Positions 44,494 through 54,649 of a stretch of 64,000 bases of DNA are shown piece by piece. The notes below the pieces were generated by a model. That model saw only the letters and a list, made by a program, of their open reading frames with translations. It did no database searches and was not told where the DNA came from. The DNA is from Candidatus Andeanibacterium colombiense. Lineage in GTDB: Bacteria > Pseudomonadota > Alphaproteobacteria > Sphingomonadales > Sphingomonadaceae. The position numbers and the translations under genes were made by a program. Every line of letters begins with the position of its first letter. Within the stretch, counting starts at the first letter, position 1. The stretch is taken from the NCBI GenBank assembly GCA_029202985.1, contig CP119316.1:496001-560000 (forward strand). Direction: 5' to 3'.

Positions 44494-45528
44494 CTAAACC
44501 GGATCCGCCGCCGTTCCGCTGACTGTCCAGGTCTGGCCCTTCGCGAGCAGCTTGGCGAGGTCAGCGGTCTTGCCTTCGCTTGCCTTCGCGCGCTCGGCGA
44601 TGACCGCGGCTTCGAAGGTCGGACGCGGATCGTCGTAGATCACGCCGAGCGCCATCGGAAATTCGCCGAAGGGCATTTCGATCAGCATATGGGCGACCGC
44701 GCGGTTCCGGACGTTGTGGACCAACACGCCGGCGCCCTGCCAGTCGCCGTCGATGACCGCGACCACCTTGAGCGACAGCGTCTCGAGATCGAGCGCGATG
44801 CCCCTGAGGCCACCCGCGAACAGCATCGGCTCGCCGTCCTTGAGCCAGAGCTGGCGATCCTCGGCGCCTTTGGGGGCGGCGAAGTCGTTGAACACGTCCT
44901 TGTTGTAGACGATGCAGTTCTGGAAGATCTCGACGAAGGCCGCGCCCTGATGGGCATGCGCCGCAGTCAGCACTTCGGGCAGGTTCTTCGACACGTCGAA
45001 CCCGCGGCCGACGAAGCGCGCGCCGGCGCCGAGCGCAAAGGCGCATGGGTTGGCCGGGCGGTCGTAGGAACCGAGCGGGGTCGAGGGCGACGGCGTCCCG
45101 ATCCGGCTGGTCGGCGAGGCCTGGCCCTTGGTCAGGCCATAGATCTCGTTGTTGAACAGCAGGATCTGCAAATTCAAATTCCGCCGCAGCACATGCATCA
45201 GATGGTTGCCGCCGATCGACAGCCCGTCGCCGTCACCGGTGACGAGCCACACGTCGAGGTCGGGGTTCGCCAGCTTGATACCCGTGGCGAAAGCGGGTGC
45301 GCGGCCGTGGATCGTGTGGAAGCCGTAGCTCTCGATATAATAGGGGAACCGGCTCGAGCAGCCGATGCCGCTGACGAACACGGTGTTCTTCGGATCAGCG
45401 CCGAGCTGCGGCAGCGTGCGCTGCACCGCCTTGAGGATCGCATAATCGCCGCACCCGGGGCACCAGCGGACCTCCTGGTCGGATTCCCAGTCCTTGAGCG
45501 TGGTGGTAATGGGGGTCATGTCGTTCAT
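44494..45528 (-). CDS. korB: 2-oxoacid:ferredoxin oxidoreductase beta subunit
   Basis: 344-residue thiamine-diphosphate subunit of a two-subunit 2-oxoglutarate (or other 2-oxoacid):ferredoxin oxidoreductase. Start RWCPGCGDYAILKAVQ with Fe-S/TPP-associated cysteines, VFVSGIGCSSRFPYY, and the TPP motif VTGDGDGLSIGGNHLM; FNNEIYGLTKGQ in the substrate loop. Works with KorA in decarboxylating a 2-oxoacid to acyl-CoA and reduced ferredoxin. The ATG at 45528 overlaps the stop of the small membrane gene at 45525 (ATGA). Substrate is inferred from family. Confidence 0.92.
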   Translation of the reverse strand: MNDMTPITTTLKDWESDQEVRWCPGCGDYAILKAVQRTLPQLGADPKNTVFVSGIGCSSRFPYYIESYGFHTIHGRAPAFATGIKLANPDLDVWLVTGDGDGLSIGGNHLMHVLRRNLNLQILLFNNEIYGLTKGQASPTSRIGTPSPSTPLGSYDRPANPCAFALGAGARFVGRGFDVSKNLPEVLTAAHAHQGAAFVEIFQNCIVYNKDVFNDFAAPKGAEDRQLWLKDGEPMLFAGGLRGIALDLETLSLKVVAVIDGDWQGAGVLVHNVRNRAVAHMLIEMPFGEFPMALGVIYDDPRPTFEAAVIAERAKASEGKTADLAKLLAKGQTWTVSGTAADPV

Positions 45529-45944
45529 TGTTCGCGCGCCTTTGTAACAAGCGAGCCCGGCAAGTTGACGCCGATCGCAGCATAAGCCAGCGTCGATGCC
45601 ACAAGTGCGGGCAAGACCGAAATCGGCCCAGTCAAACCAAAGCTCATTGGCAAGAAAGCAAGCGCTGTAACTCCGGCAAACACCCCAGCGAAAATCCTCA
45701 GCCAAGCTGTTTTAAGCAGGTCGGTCTTCAAACTTCCTTGTCGCGCCAAGAAACCGTGCTTTTTGGCAAGACCGATCTCCAACGCCAACAGCGCCACCGT
45801 ACAAATTGCGAAAGTAACAGTCGGCGAAGAAAGTAACGCCCCGGCGGCTCCGCCAACCACATAAGCGGTCAGTTGCCCCACGCTTCGAGCGGCGATTACC
45901 CCGCCATGATCCGGTCTCACGTATCGGGTTAGAAGAAAGATCAT
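45525..45944 (-). CDS. Small membrane protein inserted between korA and korB
   Basis: 139-residue protein with about four hydrophobic segments (VGQLTAYVVGGAAGALL, VTFAICTVALLALEIGL, IFAGVFAGVTALAFLPM, VLPALVASTLAYAAIGV), no signal or family recognised. Hand-counted GC over 240 bases is about 54%, well below the flanking kor genes. Both junctions are ATGA: its start overlaps the korA stop and its stop overlaps the korB start. In most relatives the two subunit genes are adjacent, so this gene appears to have been added in register with coupling preserved. Confidence 0.8.
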   Translation of the reverse strand: MIFLLTRYVRPDHGGVIAARSVGQLTAYVVGGAAGALLSSPTVTFAICTVALLALEIGLAKKHGFLARQGSLKTDLLKTAWLRIFAGVFAGVTALAFLPMSFGLTGPISVLPALVASTLAYAAIGVNLPGSLVTKAREQ

Positions 45945-47941
45945 CGCTGCTCACTTTCCCCAACTCGATGCCTCAGCGATCCGTCGTCGTAGCCCGAGCC
46001 CTCTTCAGGCAATTGCGCAGGGTTCGGAGCGAGTTCGCCGCCTTCGTTATCGGCAACCGCGTCGAAATAGGTCGCGATCGCGGTTTCGAGTTCGCCGATG
46101 CTGAAAGGCTGGCCGCTGGTCTTGGTCAGGCTCTTCGCGTCGATCAGCAGCTGATCGCGCAGCACGGTCTTGAACTGGCCGGTGTTCATCTCGGGGACCA
46201 GCACATGGTCGAAGCCGGCCAGCAGCTCACCGAGGTTCGCCGGCAGCGGCCAGACGTGGCGGACATGGATGTGACTGACTTCGAGGCCGCGCTTGCGCGC
46301 GCCGCGCACCGCCTGATGGATCGGGCCGAAGGTCGAGCCCCAGCCGACCACGGCGAGCTTGCCGGTGGTTTCGCCGAGCACGACGTCCTGCGCCGGAATG
46401 CTCTTCGCGATCCCGTCGATCTTGTCCTTGCGGGCGTCGGTCATCGCCTGGTGGTTGGCCGGCGAGTAATCGATATTGCCGGTCTCGACATGCTTCTCGA
46501 TCCCGCCGATGCGGTGCATCAGGCCGGGCGTGCCGGGCTTGATCCACGGACGCGCGCCCTTCTCGTCGCGCTTGTAGGCGAGCAGCGTCTCTTCACCCGC
46601 GGTGTTGGTCGAATTCTTCTCTTCCAGGAAGGTGACCGGGAACGGCTCGTAGCTCGCTGGATCGGGCACCTTCCACGGCTCGGCCGCATTGGCGATATAG
46701 CCGTCGGTCAGCAGCATCACCGGGGTCATGTACTGCACCGCGATGCGGCAGGCCTCGATCGCGCAGTCGAACACGTCGCCGGGCGAGCGCGCGGCGATCA
46801 CCGGCAGCGGCGCATCGCCGTTGCGGCCATAAACCGCCTGGTAGAGATCCGACTGTTCGGTCTTGGTCGGCAGGCCGGTCGACGGGCCGCCGCGCTGGCT
46901 GTTGACGATGACGAGCGGCAGCTCGGTCATGATCGCAAGGCCCATCGCCTCGCCCTTGAGCGCGATGCCCGGGCCGGAGGAAGAAGTTACGCCCAGCTGG
47001 CCGGCGTAGGAGGCGCCGATCGCGGCGCAGATCGCGGCGATCTCGTCTTCCGCCTGGAAGGTGGTGACGCCGAATTCCTTCAGCCGCGCGAGGTGGTGCA
47101 GGATCGCCGAGGCCGGGGTGATCGGATAGCCGCCGAAGAACATCGGCAGGCCGGCAAGCTGCGCGCCCGCGACGAGGCCGAGCGAAACCGCCTCGGCGCC
47201 GGTGATCGTGCGGTAGAGTCCCGGTGCACTCTGCGCCGGAGCAATACTGACCTGCTTGAGCGGACCCGAGAGCTCGGCCGTCTCGCCATAGGCGTGACCG
47301 GCGTTGAGCGCCGCGATGTTCGCGCCGGCGAGGTCCGGCTTGCTCTTGAACTTGGCATTGAGCCAGTCGATCAGCGGTTGGCGATCCCGGTCGAACATCC
47401 ACAGCGCGAGGCCGAGCGTCCACATGTTCTTGCAGCGCAGCGCATCCTTGTTGCCAAGGCCGTATTCCTTGACCGCCTCGACCGTCAGCGCCGAGATGTC
47501 GAACGCGAGCACGTCCCACTTGGCGAGGCTGCCGTCCTCGATCGGATTGGTCTCGTACTTCGCCTTCTCGAGGTTGCGCTTGTTGAACTCGCCAGTGTCG
47601 GCGATGATCAGCCCGCCCGGCTTGAGCGCGGCGAGGTTCACCTTGAGCGCGGCCGGATTCATCGCGACCAGCACGTCGGGCGCATCGCCGGCGGTTTCGA
47701 TCTGGGTCGAACCGAAGTTGATCTGGAACGCCGAGACGCCGAACAGCGTGCCTTGCGGCGCGCGGATTTCGGCGGGGAAATCGGGGAAGGTCGAGAGATC
47801 GTTGCCCGCGAGCGCGGTCGACAGCGTGAACTGCCCGCCGGTGAGCTGCATGCCGTCGCCGGAATCCCCGGCGAAGCGCACCACCACCGCTTCGGGGGTG
47901 TGCGTCGCTGCTGCCGGCCTATCGGCTGCGAGAGTTGCCAT
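45941..47941 (-). CDS. korA: 2-oxoacid:ferredoxin oxidoreductase alpha subunit (gamma-alpha fusion)
   Basis: 666 residues. N-terminal gamma domain (about 15-195, VVVRFAGDSGDGMQLTG, FPDFPAEIRAPQG, DVLVAMNP) fused to the alpha domain (YPITPASAILHHLARLKE, TSSSGPGIALKGEAMGLA, NSQRGGPSTGLPTKTEQ), the layout of KorA-type enzymes. With KorB it would oxidise a 2-oxoacid with CoA and ferredoxin. The ATG at 47941 has AAGGAT upstream. It lies divergent to an esterase. Ends in ATGA overlap with the small membrane gene. Substrate (2-oxoglutarate versus pyruvate) is not certain. Confidence 0.92.
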   Translation of the reverse strand: MATLAADRPAAATHTPEAVVVRFAGDSGDGMQLTGGQFTLSTALAGNDLSTFPDFPAEIRAPQGTLFGVSAFQINFGSTQIETAGDAPDVLVAMNPAALKVNLAALKPGGLIIADTGEFNKRNLEKAKYETNPIEDGSLAKWDVLAFDISALTVEAVKEYGLGNKDALRCKNMWTLGLALWMFDRDRQPLIDWLNAKFKSKPDLAGANIAALNAGHAYGETAELSGPLKQVSIAPAQSAPGLYRTITGAEAVSLGLVAGAQLAGLPMFFGGYPITPASAILHHLARLKEFGVTTFQAEDEIAAICAAIGASYAGQLGVTSSSGPGIALKGEAMGLAIMTELPLVIVNSQRGGPSTGLPTKTEQSDLYQAVYGRNGDAPLPVIAARSPGDVFDCAIEACRIAVQYMTPVMLLTDGYIANAAEPWKVPDPASYEPFPVTFLEEKNSTNTAGEETLLAYKRDEKGARPWIKPGTPGLMHRIGGIEKHVETGNIDYSPANHQAMTDARKDKIDGIAKSIPAQDVVLGETTGKLAVVGWGSTFGPIHQAVRGARKRGLEVSHIHVRHVWPLPANLGELLAGFDHVLVPEMNTGQFKTVLRDQLLIDAKSLTKTSGQPFSIGELETAIATYFDAVADNEGGELAPNPAQLPEEGSGYDDGSLRHRVGESEQR

Positions 47942-48110
47942 GTATCGTATCCTTATCGCGCAAGGGGCGCGGAATGCCATTCTGGCAGGGCACCTATGAT
48001 CGCCCCTGCCCTGCCGCAACCAAGTTTTTCTGTCTCTTACCCAAAAATGCGCGTGGGAATCGCGCTCCGTTCCGAACTTATTCACCGTTACGGACGACAG
48101 AGGATGAGCG

Positions 48111-49061
48111 ATGGTGGATAGTGAAATTTTCGTGCGGGACGATGTGCGCGCATTCCTGGGCATGCTTGCCGGCATGAACCGGCCCGACATGCGCACCGTT
48201 CCGATCGAGCAGACCCGCACGATGACCGCGGCGATGCAGCCGATGGTGCAGCTGCCGGCGCGCGAACTCGCACGGATCGAGGATCTTTCCTGCCCCGGCC
48301 CGGGCGGCGAAATCCGCTTGCGGCTTTATGATACCCGGACCGCCCGCGGCCCCTCGCCGCTACTGGTGTTCATTCACGGGGGCGGCTTCGTATTCGGCGA
48401 TCTCGACAGCTATCAGGCGACCTGCAGCGAGATCGCGGCGGAAATGGACCTGCCGCTGGTCTCGGTCGAATACCGCCTCGCGCCCGAACATCCGTTCCCC
48501 GCCGCACCCGAGGATTGCGAGGCGGCCGCGCGCTGGCTGGCGGCAAGCCCCACGGCGCTCGGCTTCGAAGTCACCGGCCTGATCCCGGTCGGCGACAGCG
48601 CCGGGGGCAATCTCGCCATCGTCACCACCCAGTCGCTGATGCTCGCGCCCGCGGCGGTGCCGGTGGTGATGCAGGTGCCGATTTATCCGATCGCCGATCC
48701 GATCGCGCCGCACGAATCCTACGCGCAGTTCGGCGACGGCTTCATGCTGACGAAAGACGTGATCGCGTTCTTCGACGAGTGCTACGCGCTCGATCCCGCC
48801 GACCGCCGCGCCTATCCGGTCCTCGGTCCGCTCGCCGGAACCCCGCCGACGGTACTCGCCACCGCCGGGCTCGATCCGCTGCGCGATTCGGGCCGGAATT
48901 ACGCGGCCGCGCTGATCATGGCGGGTTGCGACGTGACCTATCTGGAACTCGCCGGAAATATCCATGGCTTGATCCAGATCAGGAAAGCGATCCCTAGCGC
49001 GCAGGGCGATCTGCTTGCTATTATCGGGGCGATGAAGGCGACACTGGAAAGGCTTGCATGA
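48111..49061 (+). CDS. Alpha/beta hydrolase (HSL-type esterase)
   Basis: 316-residue carboxylesterase of the hormone-sensitive lipase group. Oxyanion motif IHGGGFVFGD, EYRLAPEHPFPAA, nucleophile GDSAGGN, catalytic Asp in LATAGLDPLRDSG and His in AGNIHGLIQI. Substrate unknown. ATG at 48111 with AGAGGATG upstream. Its stop overlaps the rppH start (ATGA), an arrangement that couples the two. The 48.0 kb gap to korA (about 170 bases) should hold divergent promoters. Confidence 0.92.
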   Translation: MVDSEIFVRDDVRAFLGMLAGMNRPDMRTVPIEQTRTMTAAMQPMVQLPARELARIEDLSCPGPGGEIRLRLYDTRTARGPSPLLVFIHGGGFVFGDLDSYQATCSEIAAEMDLPLVSVEYRLAPEHPFPAAPEDCEAAARWLAASPTALGFEVTGLIPVGDSAGGNLAIVTTQSLMLAPAAVPVVMQVPIYPIADPIAPHESYAQFGDGFMLTKDVIAFFDECYALDPADRRAYPVLGPLAGTPPTVLATAGLDPLRDSGRNYAAALIMAGCDVTYLELAGNIHGLIQIRKAIPSAQGDLLAIIGAMKATLERLA

Positions 49062-49543
49062 CTTCAAATAACTCGGACCTCCCCTATCGCCCCTGCGTGG
49101 GGGTGATGCTGGTAAACGGGGACGGCAAGGTTTTCGTCGGCAAGCGGATCGACAACAAGGAAGGCGACGCCTGGCAGATGCCGCAGGGCGGGATGGACGA
49201 GGGCGAGGACGTGCTCGCCTGCGGCTATCGCGAGCTGGCGGAAGAGACCGGCGTGACCGAAGCCAACGCGGCGCTGATCGCGAAGGGCAAGGAAGAGCTG
49301 CTCTACGACCTGCCCGACGAGCTGGTCGGCAAATTGTGGAAGGGCAAATACCGCGGCCAGCGCCAGAGCTGGCTGCTGATGCGGTTTACCGGCTCGGACG
49401 ACGCGATCGACCTGGCGGCGCATAATCCGCCCGAATTCTGCGAATGGAAATGGGTCGATCCGGAACTGCTTCCGGAGCTGATCGTGCCGTTCAAGAAACG
49501 CGTCTACCGCGCGGTGCTGGAGGAGTTTCGCAGCCTCATTTAG
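49058..49543 (+). CDS. rppH: RNA 5' pyrophosphohydrolase
   Basis: 161-residue Nudix hydrolase of the RppH/NudH type, which removes pyrophosphate from RNA 5' ends and so starts mRNA decay. Nudix box complete (GGMDEGEDVLACGYRELAEE, then TGV), N-terminal YRPCVGVMLVNGDGKVFVGKR and WQMPQGG, and C-terminal WKWVDPELLPELIVPFKK. Length typical. Coupled to the esterase gene by a four-base overlap. Confidence 0.94.
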   Translation: MTSNNSDLPYRPCVGVMLVNGDGKVFVGKRIDNKEGDAWQMPQGGMDEGEDVLACGYRELAEETGVTEANAALIAKGKEELLYDLPDELVGKLWKGKYRGQRQSWLLMRFTGSDDAIDLAAHNPPEFCEWKWVDPELLPELIVPFKKRVYRAVLEEFRSLI

Positions 49544-49550
49544 GAACGGC

Positions 49551-50054
49551 TCAGTTCTGCGTCACCACGGGGTCGGGCGTCACGGCCTCCGCGGTCACGA
49601 CCTTGGGTGCCGGCGCGTGCTGGATCGCGACCGCAAGGGCCTTGGTCTGGGCGCATTTTTCGCCGCACATGCTTTCGAGCTTCGCGAGATTGCGCTTGGC
49701 TTTTTCCACCGCGCCCTTCTCCAGCAGGGCTTCGCCCTCACCGGAGATCGCGGCAAGGTTGTCCGGCTGGGTTTCCAGCGCGACGCGGTAATAATGGATC
49801 GCCTTGCCCTGCATCCCGTCCTTGCGCGCGGCCACGGCGAGATCGAGGTAAACGTCGGTATAGCCCGGATCCACCGCCAGCGCGGCTTCGAAGGAATCGA
49901 TCGCATCCGCAGTCTTGCCGGCGTCGAGCAGCGAGCGGCCCTGCGCGACCAGGGCCACCGCGCGCGGATCGGCGGCATAGACGCCGGCTTCGCTCACGCT
50001 CGCGGTCACCGCGACGAGCAGTGAAAGGGCCAGGGCGGCAGGGAAATAACGCAT
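49551..50054 (-). CDS. Exported small TPR protein
   Basis: 167 residues: signal peptide (MRYFPAALALSLLVAVTASV) and two to three TPR units (ALVAQGRSLLDAGKTADAID, VYLDLAVAARKDGMQGKAIH) followed by a cysteine-containing segment (LESMCGEKCAQTK) and a Pro/Val-rich tail. ATG at 50054 is preferred because AAGGAG lies seven bases upstream; longer in-frame starts would hide the signal peptide. No specific function; convergent with rppH. Confidence 0.82.
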   Translation of the reverse strand: MRYFPAALALSLLVAVTASVSEAGVYAADPRAVALVAQGRSLLDAGKTADAIDSFEAALAVDPGYTDVYLDLAVAARKDGMQGKAIHYYRVALETQPDNLAAISGEGEALLEKGAVEKAKRNLAKLESMCGEKCAQTKALAVAIQHAPAPKVVTAEAVTPDPVVTQN

Positions 50055-50117
50055 CGCGAACTCCTTGAGCGCGGTCATATTCGAACGGTCATGGTGTCGC
50101 ATGACGGCCAAGACCTA

Positions 50118-51296
50118 TCACGCCCGAAATAAACAGGCGATGAAAAATCCGTCGGTCGCGTCGTGCTGGGGGGTCAGGCGGATGCCCTGCCCATGCGGCG
50201 TGCCGAGCGGCAATTCGGGTGCTTCCGCCCGCCAGTCGGGATGGGCGGCGAGGAAGCCCTCGACCTGATCCCTGCCCTCTTCGTCGAGCAGGGAACAGGT
50301 GATGTAGGTGATCCGCCCCCTGGGTCCGGCGAGATCCGCCGCGAGGTCGAGCAGATAGGCCTGCAGGTCGGTAAGCCGTGCCAGTTGCTGCGGATCGAGC
50401 CGCCAGCGCGCTTCCGGATTGCGCCGCCAGGTGCCAACCCCGGAGCACGGCGCATCCACCAGCACCAGATCTACGCCGCCGAGCCACGGCGCCAGCGCCG
50501 TACGCTCGCGCTTCGGATCGAGCAGCACGGTCTCCGCCACCGCCGCGCCTGCCCGTTCCGCGCGCGGCCCCATACGCGACAGGCGCGAGCGATCGGTATC
50601 GGCGGCGATCAGCGTGCCGCGATTGTCCATCGCCGCGGCCAGCGCCAGCGTCTTGCCTCCGGCGCCAGCGCACAGATCGACCACCGTCTCGCCTGGCTGG
50701 GCGCCGGCCGCTAGGCAGGCGATCTGGCTCCCGCAATCCTGCACCTCGATCCAGCCGGCGTGATAGGCCGCCCATTGCTCGACCTGCGTGCCGTTGGGAT
50801 AGCGCAGCCCATCGGGCACCGGCAGCAATTCGCCGGCCAGCGGCAATTCCAGCTCGTCCCGCTTGGCCTTGAGCCGGTTGACCCTGATGTCGAGCGGAGC
50901 GCGCGACAGCAGCGCCAGCGCCTCGTCGCCCGCGATGCCCGAGGCGGCCAGCCTGGCTTCGAGCCAGCGCGGCGCGATCCCCCCTACGGCCGCTTGCTCG
51001 TCGGCCTCAAGCCGCGCCGGACCATAGTCGGACCCGTCGAACAATTCCCCGATCGGAGCATCGAGCCCGGCCAGCCGCAGCATCGCCGCGCGCCCGCTTT
51101 CGGGCAGCGGACCGCAGGCGCGGATCGCGGCATAGGTCAGGTCGCGGATCGCGCGGCGATCTTTGGATCCGGCATAGCGGCGGGCGCGCAACCCGTCCGC
51201 GACGATCCGGTCGGCAGGCGCGCCGTTAGCGCGCGCGGCCGCGACGATCTGGTCGAGCAGCTCGATCGCCGCCTGGACCCGCGCCGCGGGGGTCAT
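50118..51296 (-). CDS. RsmB-family rRNA (cytosine-C5) methyltransferase
   Basis: 392-residue RNA m5C methyltransferase of the RsmB/NOP family. N-terminal NusB-like helical domain (about 1-130), SAM site VVDLCAGAGGKTLALAAAM, motif IV with one catalytic cysteine (DAPCSGVGTWRRNPE) and motif VI with the other (ITCSLLDEEGRDQV). ATG 51296 chosen for AAGGGG upstream; ATG 51320 possible. Relatives modify C967 of 16S rRNA, but the exact target is inferred. Confidence 0.92.
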   Translation of the reverse strand: MTPAARVQAAIELLDQIVAAARANGAPADRIVADGLRARRYAGSKDRRAIRDLTYAAIRACGPLPESGRAAMLRLAGLDAPIGELFDGSDYGPARLEADEQAAVGGIAPRWLEARLAASGIAGDEALALLSRAPLDIRVNRLKAKRDELELPLAGELLPVPDGLRYPNGTQVEQWAAYHAGWIEVQDCGSQIACLAAGAQPGETVVDLCAGAGGKTLALAAAMDNRGTLIAADTDRSRLSRMGPRAERAGAAVAETVLLDPKRERTALAPWLGGVDLVLVDAPCSGVGTWRRNPEARWRLDPQQLARLTDLQAYLLDLAADLAGPRGRITYITCSLLDEEGRDQVEGFLAAHPDWRAEAPELPLGTPHGQGIRLTPQHDATDGFFIACLFRA

Positions 51297-51513
51297 CGGA
51301 CGGCCCCTTGAGAGTGACATGGAACGGGGGGCGAAACTATGTGACCTTCGGCGGGGTTTCGCTTTGCCCACAAGGGCTTACGCGGCAATCGCGGGAGGCC
51401 CTGTGTGACCTTCCGCGAATGCGCGTCAATCGGGAATGCTAGGGTGGAAATCGCGGTCATTCGCGAAACCGTGGCAGAAGATCGGCGTGTAGGACAGTGG
51501 TTTTCGCGGTCCG

Positions 51514-51624
51514 CTCTCCAAGCTTCGCTAGCTCCTACCGGAGCAAGCTACGCTATCCTCTCCCCTCGTCGAGGGGAGAGGATACGGAGGCTTGGCTCGC
51601 GAGAGCCTAGCCGGAGTTGGAGAG
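51514..51624. repeat. 111-bp palindromic repeat with three hairpins
   Basis: Imperfect palindrome centred on 51569. Outer arms CTCTCCAA (51514-51521) and TTGGAGAG (51617-51624); central perfect hairpin ATCCTCTCCCCTC/GAGGGGAGAGGAT (51555-51567, 51571-51583). Each arm carries its own small hairpin: GCTCC-TACC-GGAGC (51531-51544) and GGCTC-GCGA-GAGCC (51594-51607). Could fold into a cloverleaf or cruciform. Located alone between rsmB-like and guaB (51297-51636 holds nothing else). Resembles interspersed palindromic elements of alphaproteobacteria such as REP/MITE-type units; copies elsewhere in the genome would be expected. Confidence 0.75.
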
Positions 51625-51636
51625 GGGTGAGGCCGC

Positions 51637-53094
<1,458 letters not shown>

Positions 53095-53298
53095 AATCGC
53101 CACCGCTCGCTTGTCTCCGGAGAATCGTGGCGGCCCATGTAACCGCAGCGGCGTAAATCCGCTAGTGGGGCGGGAGAACAAATGCTTGGGCGTTTGGGTA
53201 ATTATGTTGCTTCTACGAGGGCATCGCCTTGAATTGAGGCAAATCGAGCGGAACGGCCCAGGCCAGGCGGCGCTTGGTGACCATCTCAAGCACGCGCT

Positions 53299-53327
53299 TT
53301 GCCTTGCAAGACGTTTGGCGGTATCCT
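53299..53327 (+). promoter_or_regulatory. Promoter of toxin-antitoxin module 1
   Basis: TTGCCT (53299-53304), 17-base spacer, TATCCT (53322-53327). The predicted start falls at 53334-53335, on the antitoxin ATG itself, so the transcript looks leaderless. The rest of the interval 53095-53298 (upstream of guaB) shows no gene. Confidence 0.45.
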
Positions 53328-53334
53328 GCATCTC

Positions 53335-53517
53335 ATGAACAAATACTCGCCCCTCATTTCCGAATTCGAGTCGGCCGAGGAAGAGGCCGCTTACCATGAG
53401 TGGCTCGCGGAAAAGGTCGCAAAGTCGCTCGCCAGCGACAAGCCGCGGGTTCCGCACGATGAGGTCATGGCGCGGATCGATCGGCTGCTTGAAGAAAAGC
53501 AGCAACGGCAGAAATGA
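53335..53517 (+). CDS. Antitoxin of RelE/ParE-type module 1
   Basis: 60-residue acidic/helical protein that pairs with the toxin downstream. The end DKPRVPHDEVMARIDRLLEE matches antitoxins found with ParE-like toxins (PHDEVMAxID pattern). The N-terminal half (SEFESAEEEAAYHEWLAEKV) would mediate toxin binding. ATG at 53335; no Shine-Dalgarno sits upstream. Stop overlaps the toxin start by four bases. Confidence 0.82.
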   Translation: MNKYSPLISEFESAEEEAAYHEWLAEKVAKSLASDKPRVPHDEVMARIDRLLEEKQQRQK

Positions 53518-53789
53518 TGAAGCTCGAATGGGCCGATGAAGCGGCCCACGACCTCGAGCGAATTGTCGATTACATCTCGGATTTCAATTTCGAAGCGGCA
53601 GTCAGGCTTCGTGACCGCTTGCGGAGCTGCGCCGAGCGCCTGTCTGACTACCCCTACATGTTTCCCGAAGGCCGGGTGCCAGGCACGCGCGAAGCCCTGG
53701 CCCATCCCAATTACATCCTGATCTACCGCGTCCGCGCGGATACGGTGGAAATGCTCGGCGTGGTCCACGCTCGCCGGCAATACCCCTGA
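53514..53789 (+). CDS. RelE/ParE-family toxin, module 1
   Basis: 91-residue toxin (MKLEWADEAAHDLERIVDYI, LRDRLRSCAERLSDYPYMFP, EGRVPGTREALAHPNYILIYR, VVHARRQYP), the ParE superfamily fold, acting on gyrase or ribosome-bound mRNA; which is not clear. Starts overlap the antitoxin stop (ATGATGA). Forms a standard type II toxin-antitoxin pair, likely autoregulated. Convergent with the dehydrogenase gene. Confidence 0.88.
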   Translation: MMKLEWADEAAHDLERIVDYISDFNFEAAVRLRDRLRSCAERLSDYPYMFPEGRVPGTREALAHPNYILIYRVRADTVEMLGVVHARRQYP

Positions 53790-53798
53790 ACGAAAGCG

Positions 53799-54554
53799 CT
53801 ACTCCGCGGTCCACCCCCCATCGATCGGGTAGTTCGCGCCGTTGATGTTCTGTGCTTCCGGGCGGCAGAGGAACAACGCGAGCGCGGCGACTTCTTCCAC
53901 CTGCACGAATTTCTTGGTCGGCTGCTTGGTCAGCAGCACATCCTCGATCACTTGTTCGCGGGTCATGCCGCGGGCCTTCATCGTGTCGGGGATCTGGTTT
54001 TCGACCAGAGGGGTCCAGACATAGCCCGGGCTGATGCAGTTCACCGTGGTGCCGAAGGTTGCCAGCTCCAGCGCCAGCGTCTTGGTCAACCCGGCGATGC
54101 CGTGCTTGGCGGCGACATAGGCGACCTTGAACGGCGAGGCGGCGAGCGAATGGGCGCTGGCGGTGTTGATGATCCGCCCCCACCCGGCCGCCTTCATATG
54201 CGGCACCGCGAGGCGGCAGGTGTGGAACGCGCTCGACAAATTGAGCCCGATGATCGCGTCCCATTTCTCGGGCGGGAAGTCCTCGACCGGCGCGACGTGC
54301 TGCATTCCGGCGTTGTTGACCAGCACGTCGATCGGCCCGGCGGCGGCCATCAGCGCCTCGACGCCCTGCTGGGTCATCAGATCGGCGGGCACATGCTTCG
54401 CGCCGAGTTCGTCCTCGAGCGCGGCGATGTCTTCGGGCGCGCCGAAACCCGAAAGGACCACTTCCGCCCCCTCACCCGCCAGCGCGCGCGCGATGCCGAG
54501 GCCGATGCCGGAAGTCGATCCGGTGACCAATGCGCGTTTGCCGGAAAGGAACAT
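53799..54554 (-). CDS. bdhA: 3-hydroxybutyrate dehydrogenase
   Basis: 251-residue SDR enzyme interconverting 3-hydroxybutyrate and acetoacetate, used in polyhydroxybutyrate or ketone body breakdown. ALVTGSTSGIG at the start, VNNAG, NTASAHSLAASPFKVAYVAA (Y-x-x-x-K), CISPGYVWTPLVENQIPDT and the end INGANYPIDGGWTAE are typical of BdhA. ATG 54554 has GGAG upstream; 54566 possible. Divergent to the zinc peptidase across about 95 bases. Confidence 0.93.
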   Translation of the reverse strand: MFLSGKRALVTGSTSGIGLGIARALAGEGAEVVLSGFGAPEDIAALEDELGAKHVPADLMTQQGVEALMAAAGPIDVLVNNAGMQHVAPVEDFPPEKWDAIIGLNLSSAFHTCRLAVPHMKAAGWGRIINTASAHSLAASPFKVAYVAAKHGIAGLTKTLALELATFGTTVNCISPGYVWTPLVENQIPDTMKARGMTREQVIEDVLLTKQPTKKFVQVEEVAALALFLCRPEAQNINGANYPIDGGWTAE

Positions 54555-54649
54555 GCTCGACTCCATCACTGAGGCTTGCCAGACACTGTTACGGGAACCA
54601 GCGGCTCGTCCAGCGCTTTTTCGCAACTGCACAATCGACGGGGAGTTCG

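Noticed and set aside
45968..48121. 717-codon plus-strand frame
   Set aside because: Antisense of korA and start regions; Arg/Leu/Asp-rich without recognisable motifs.
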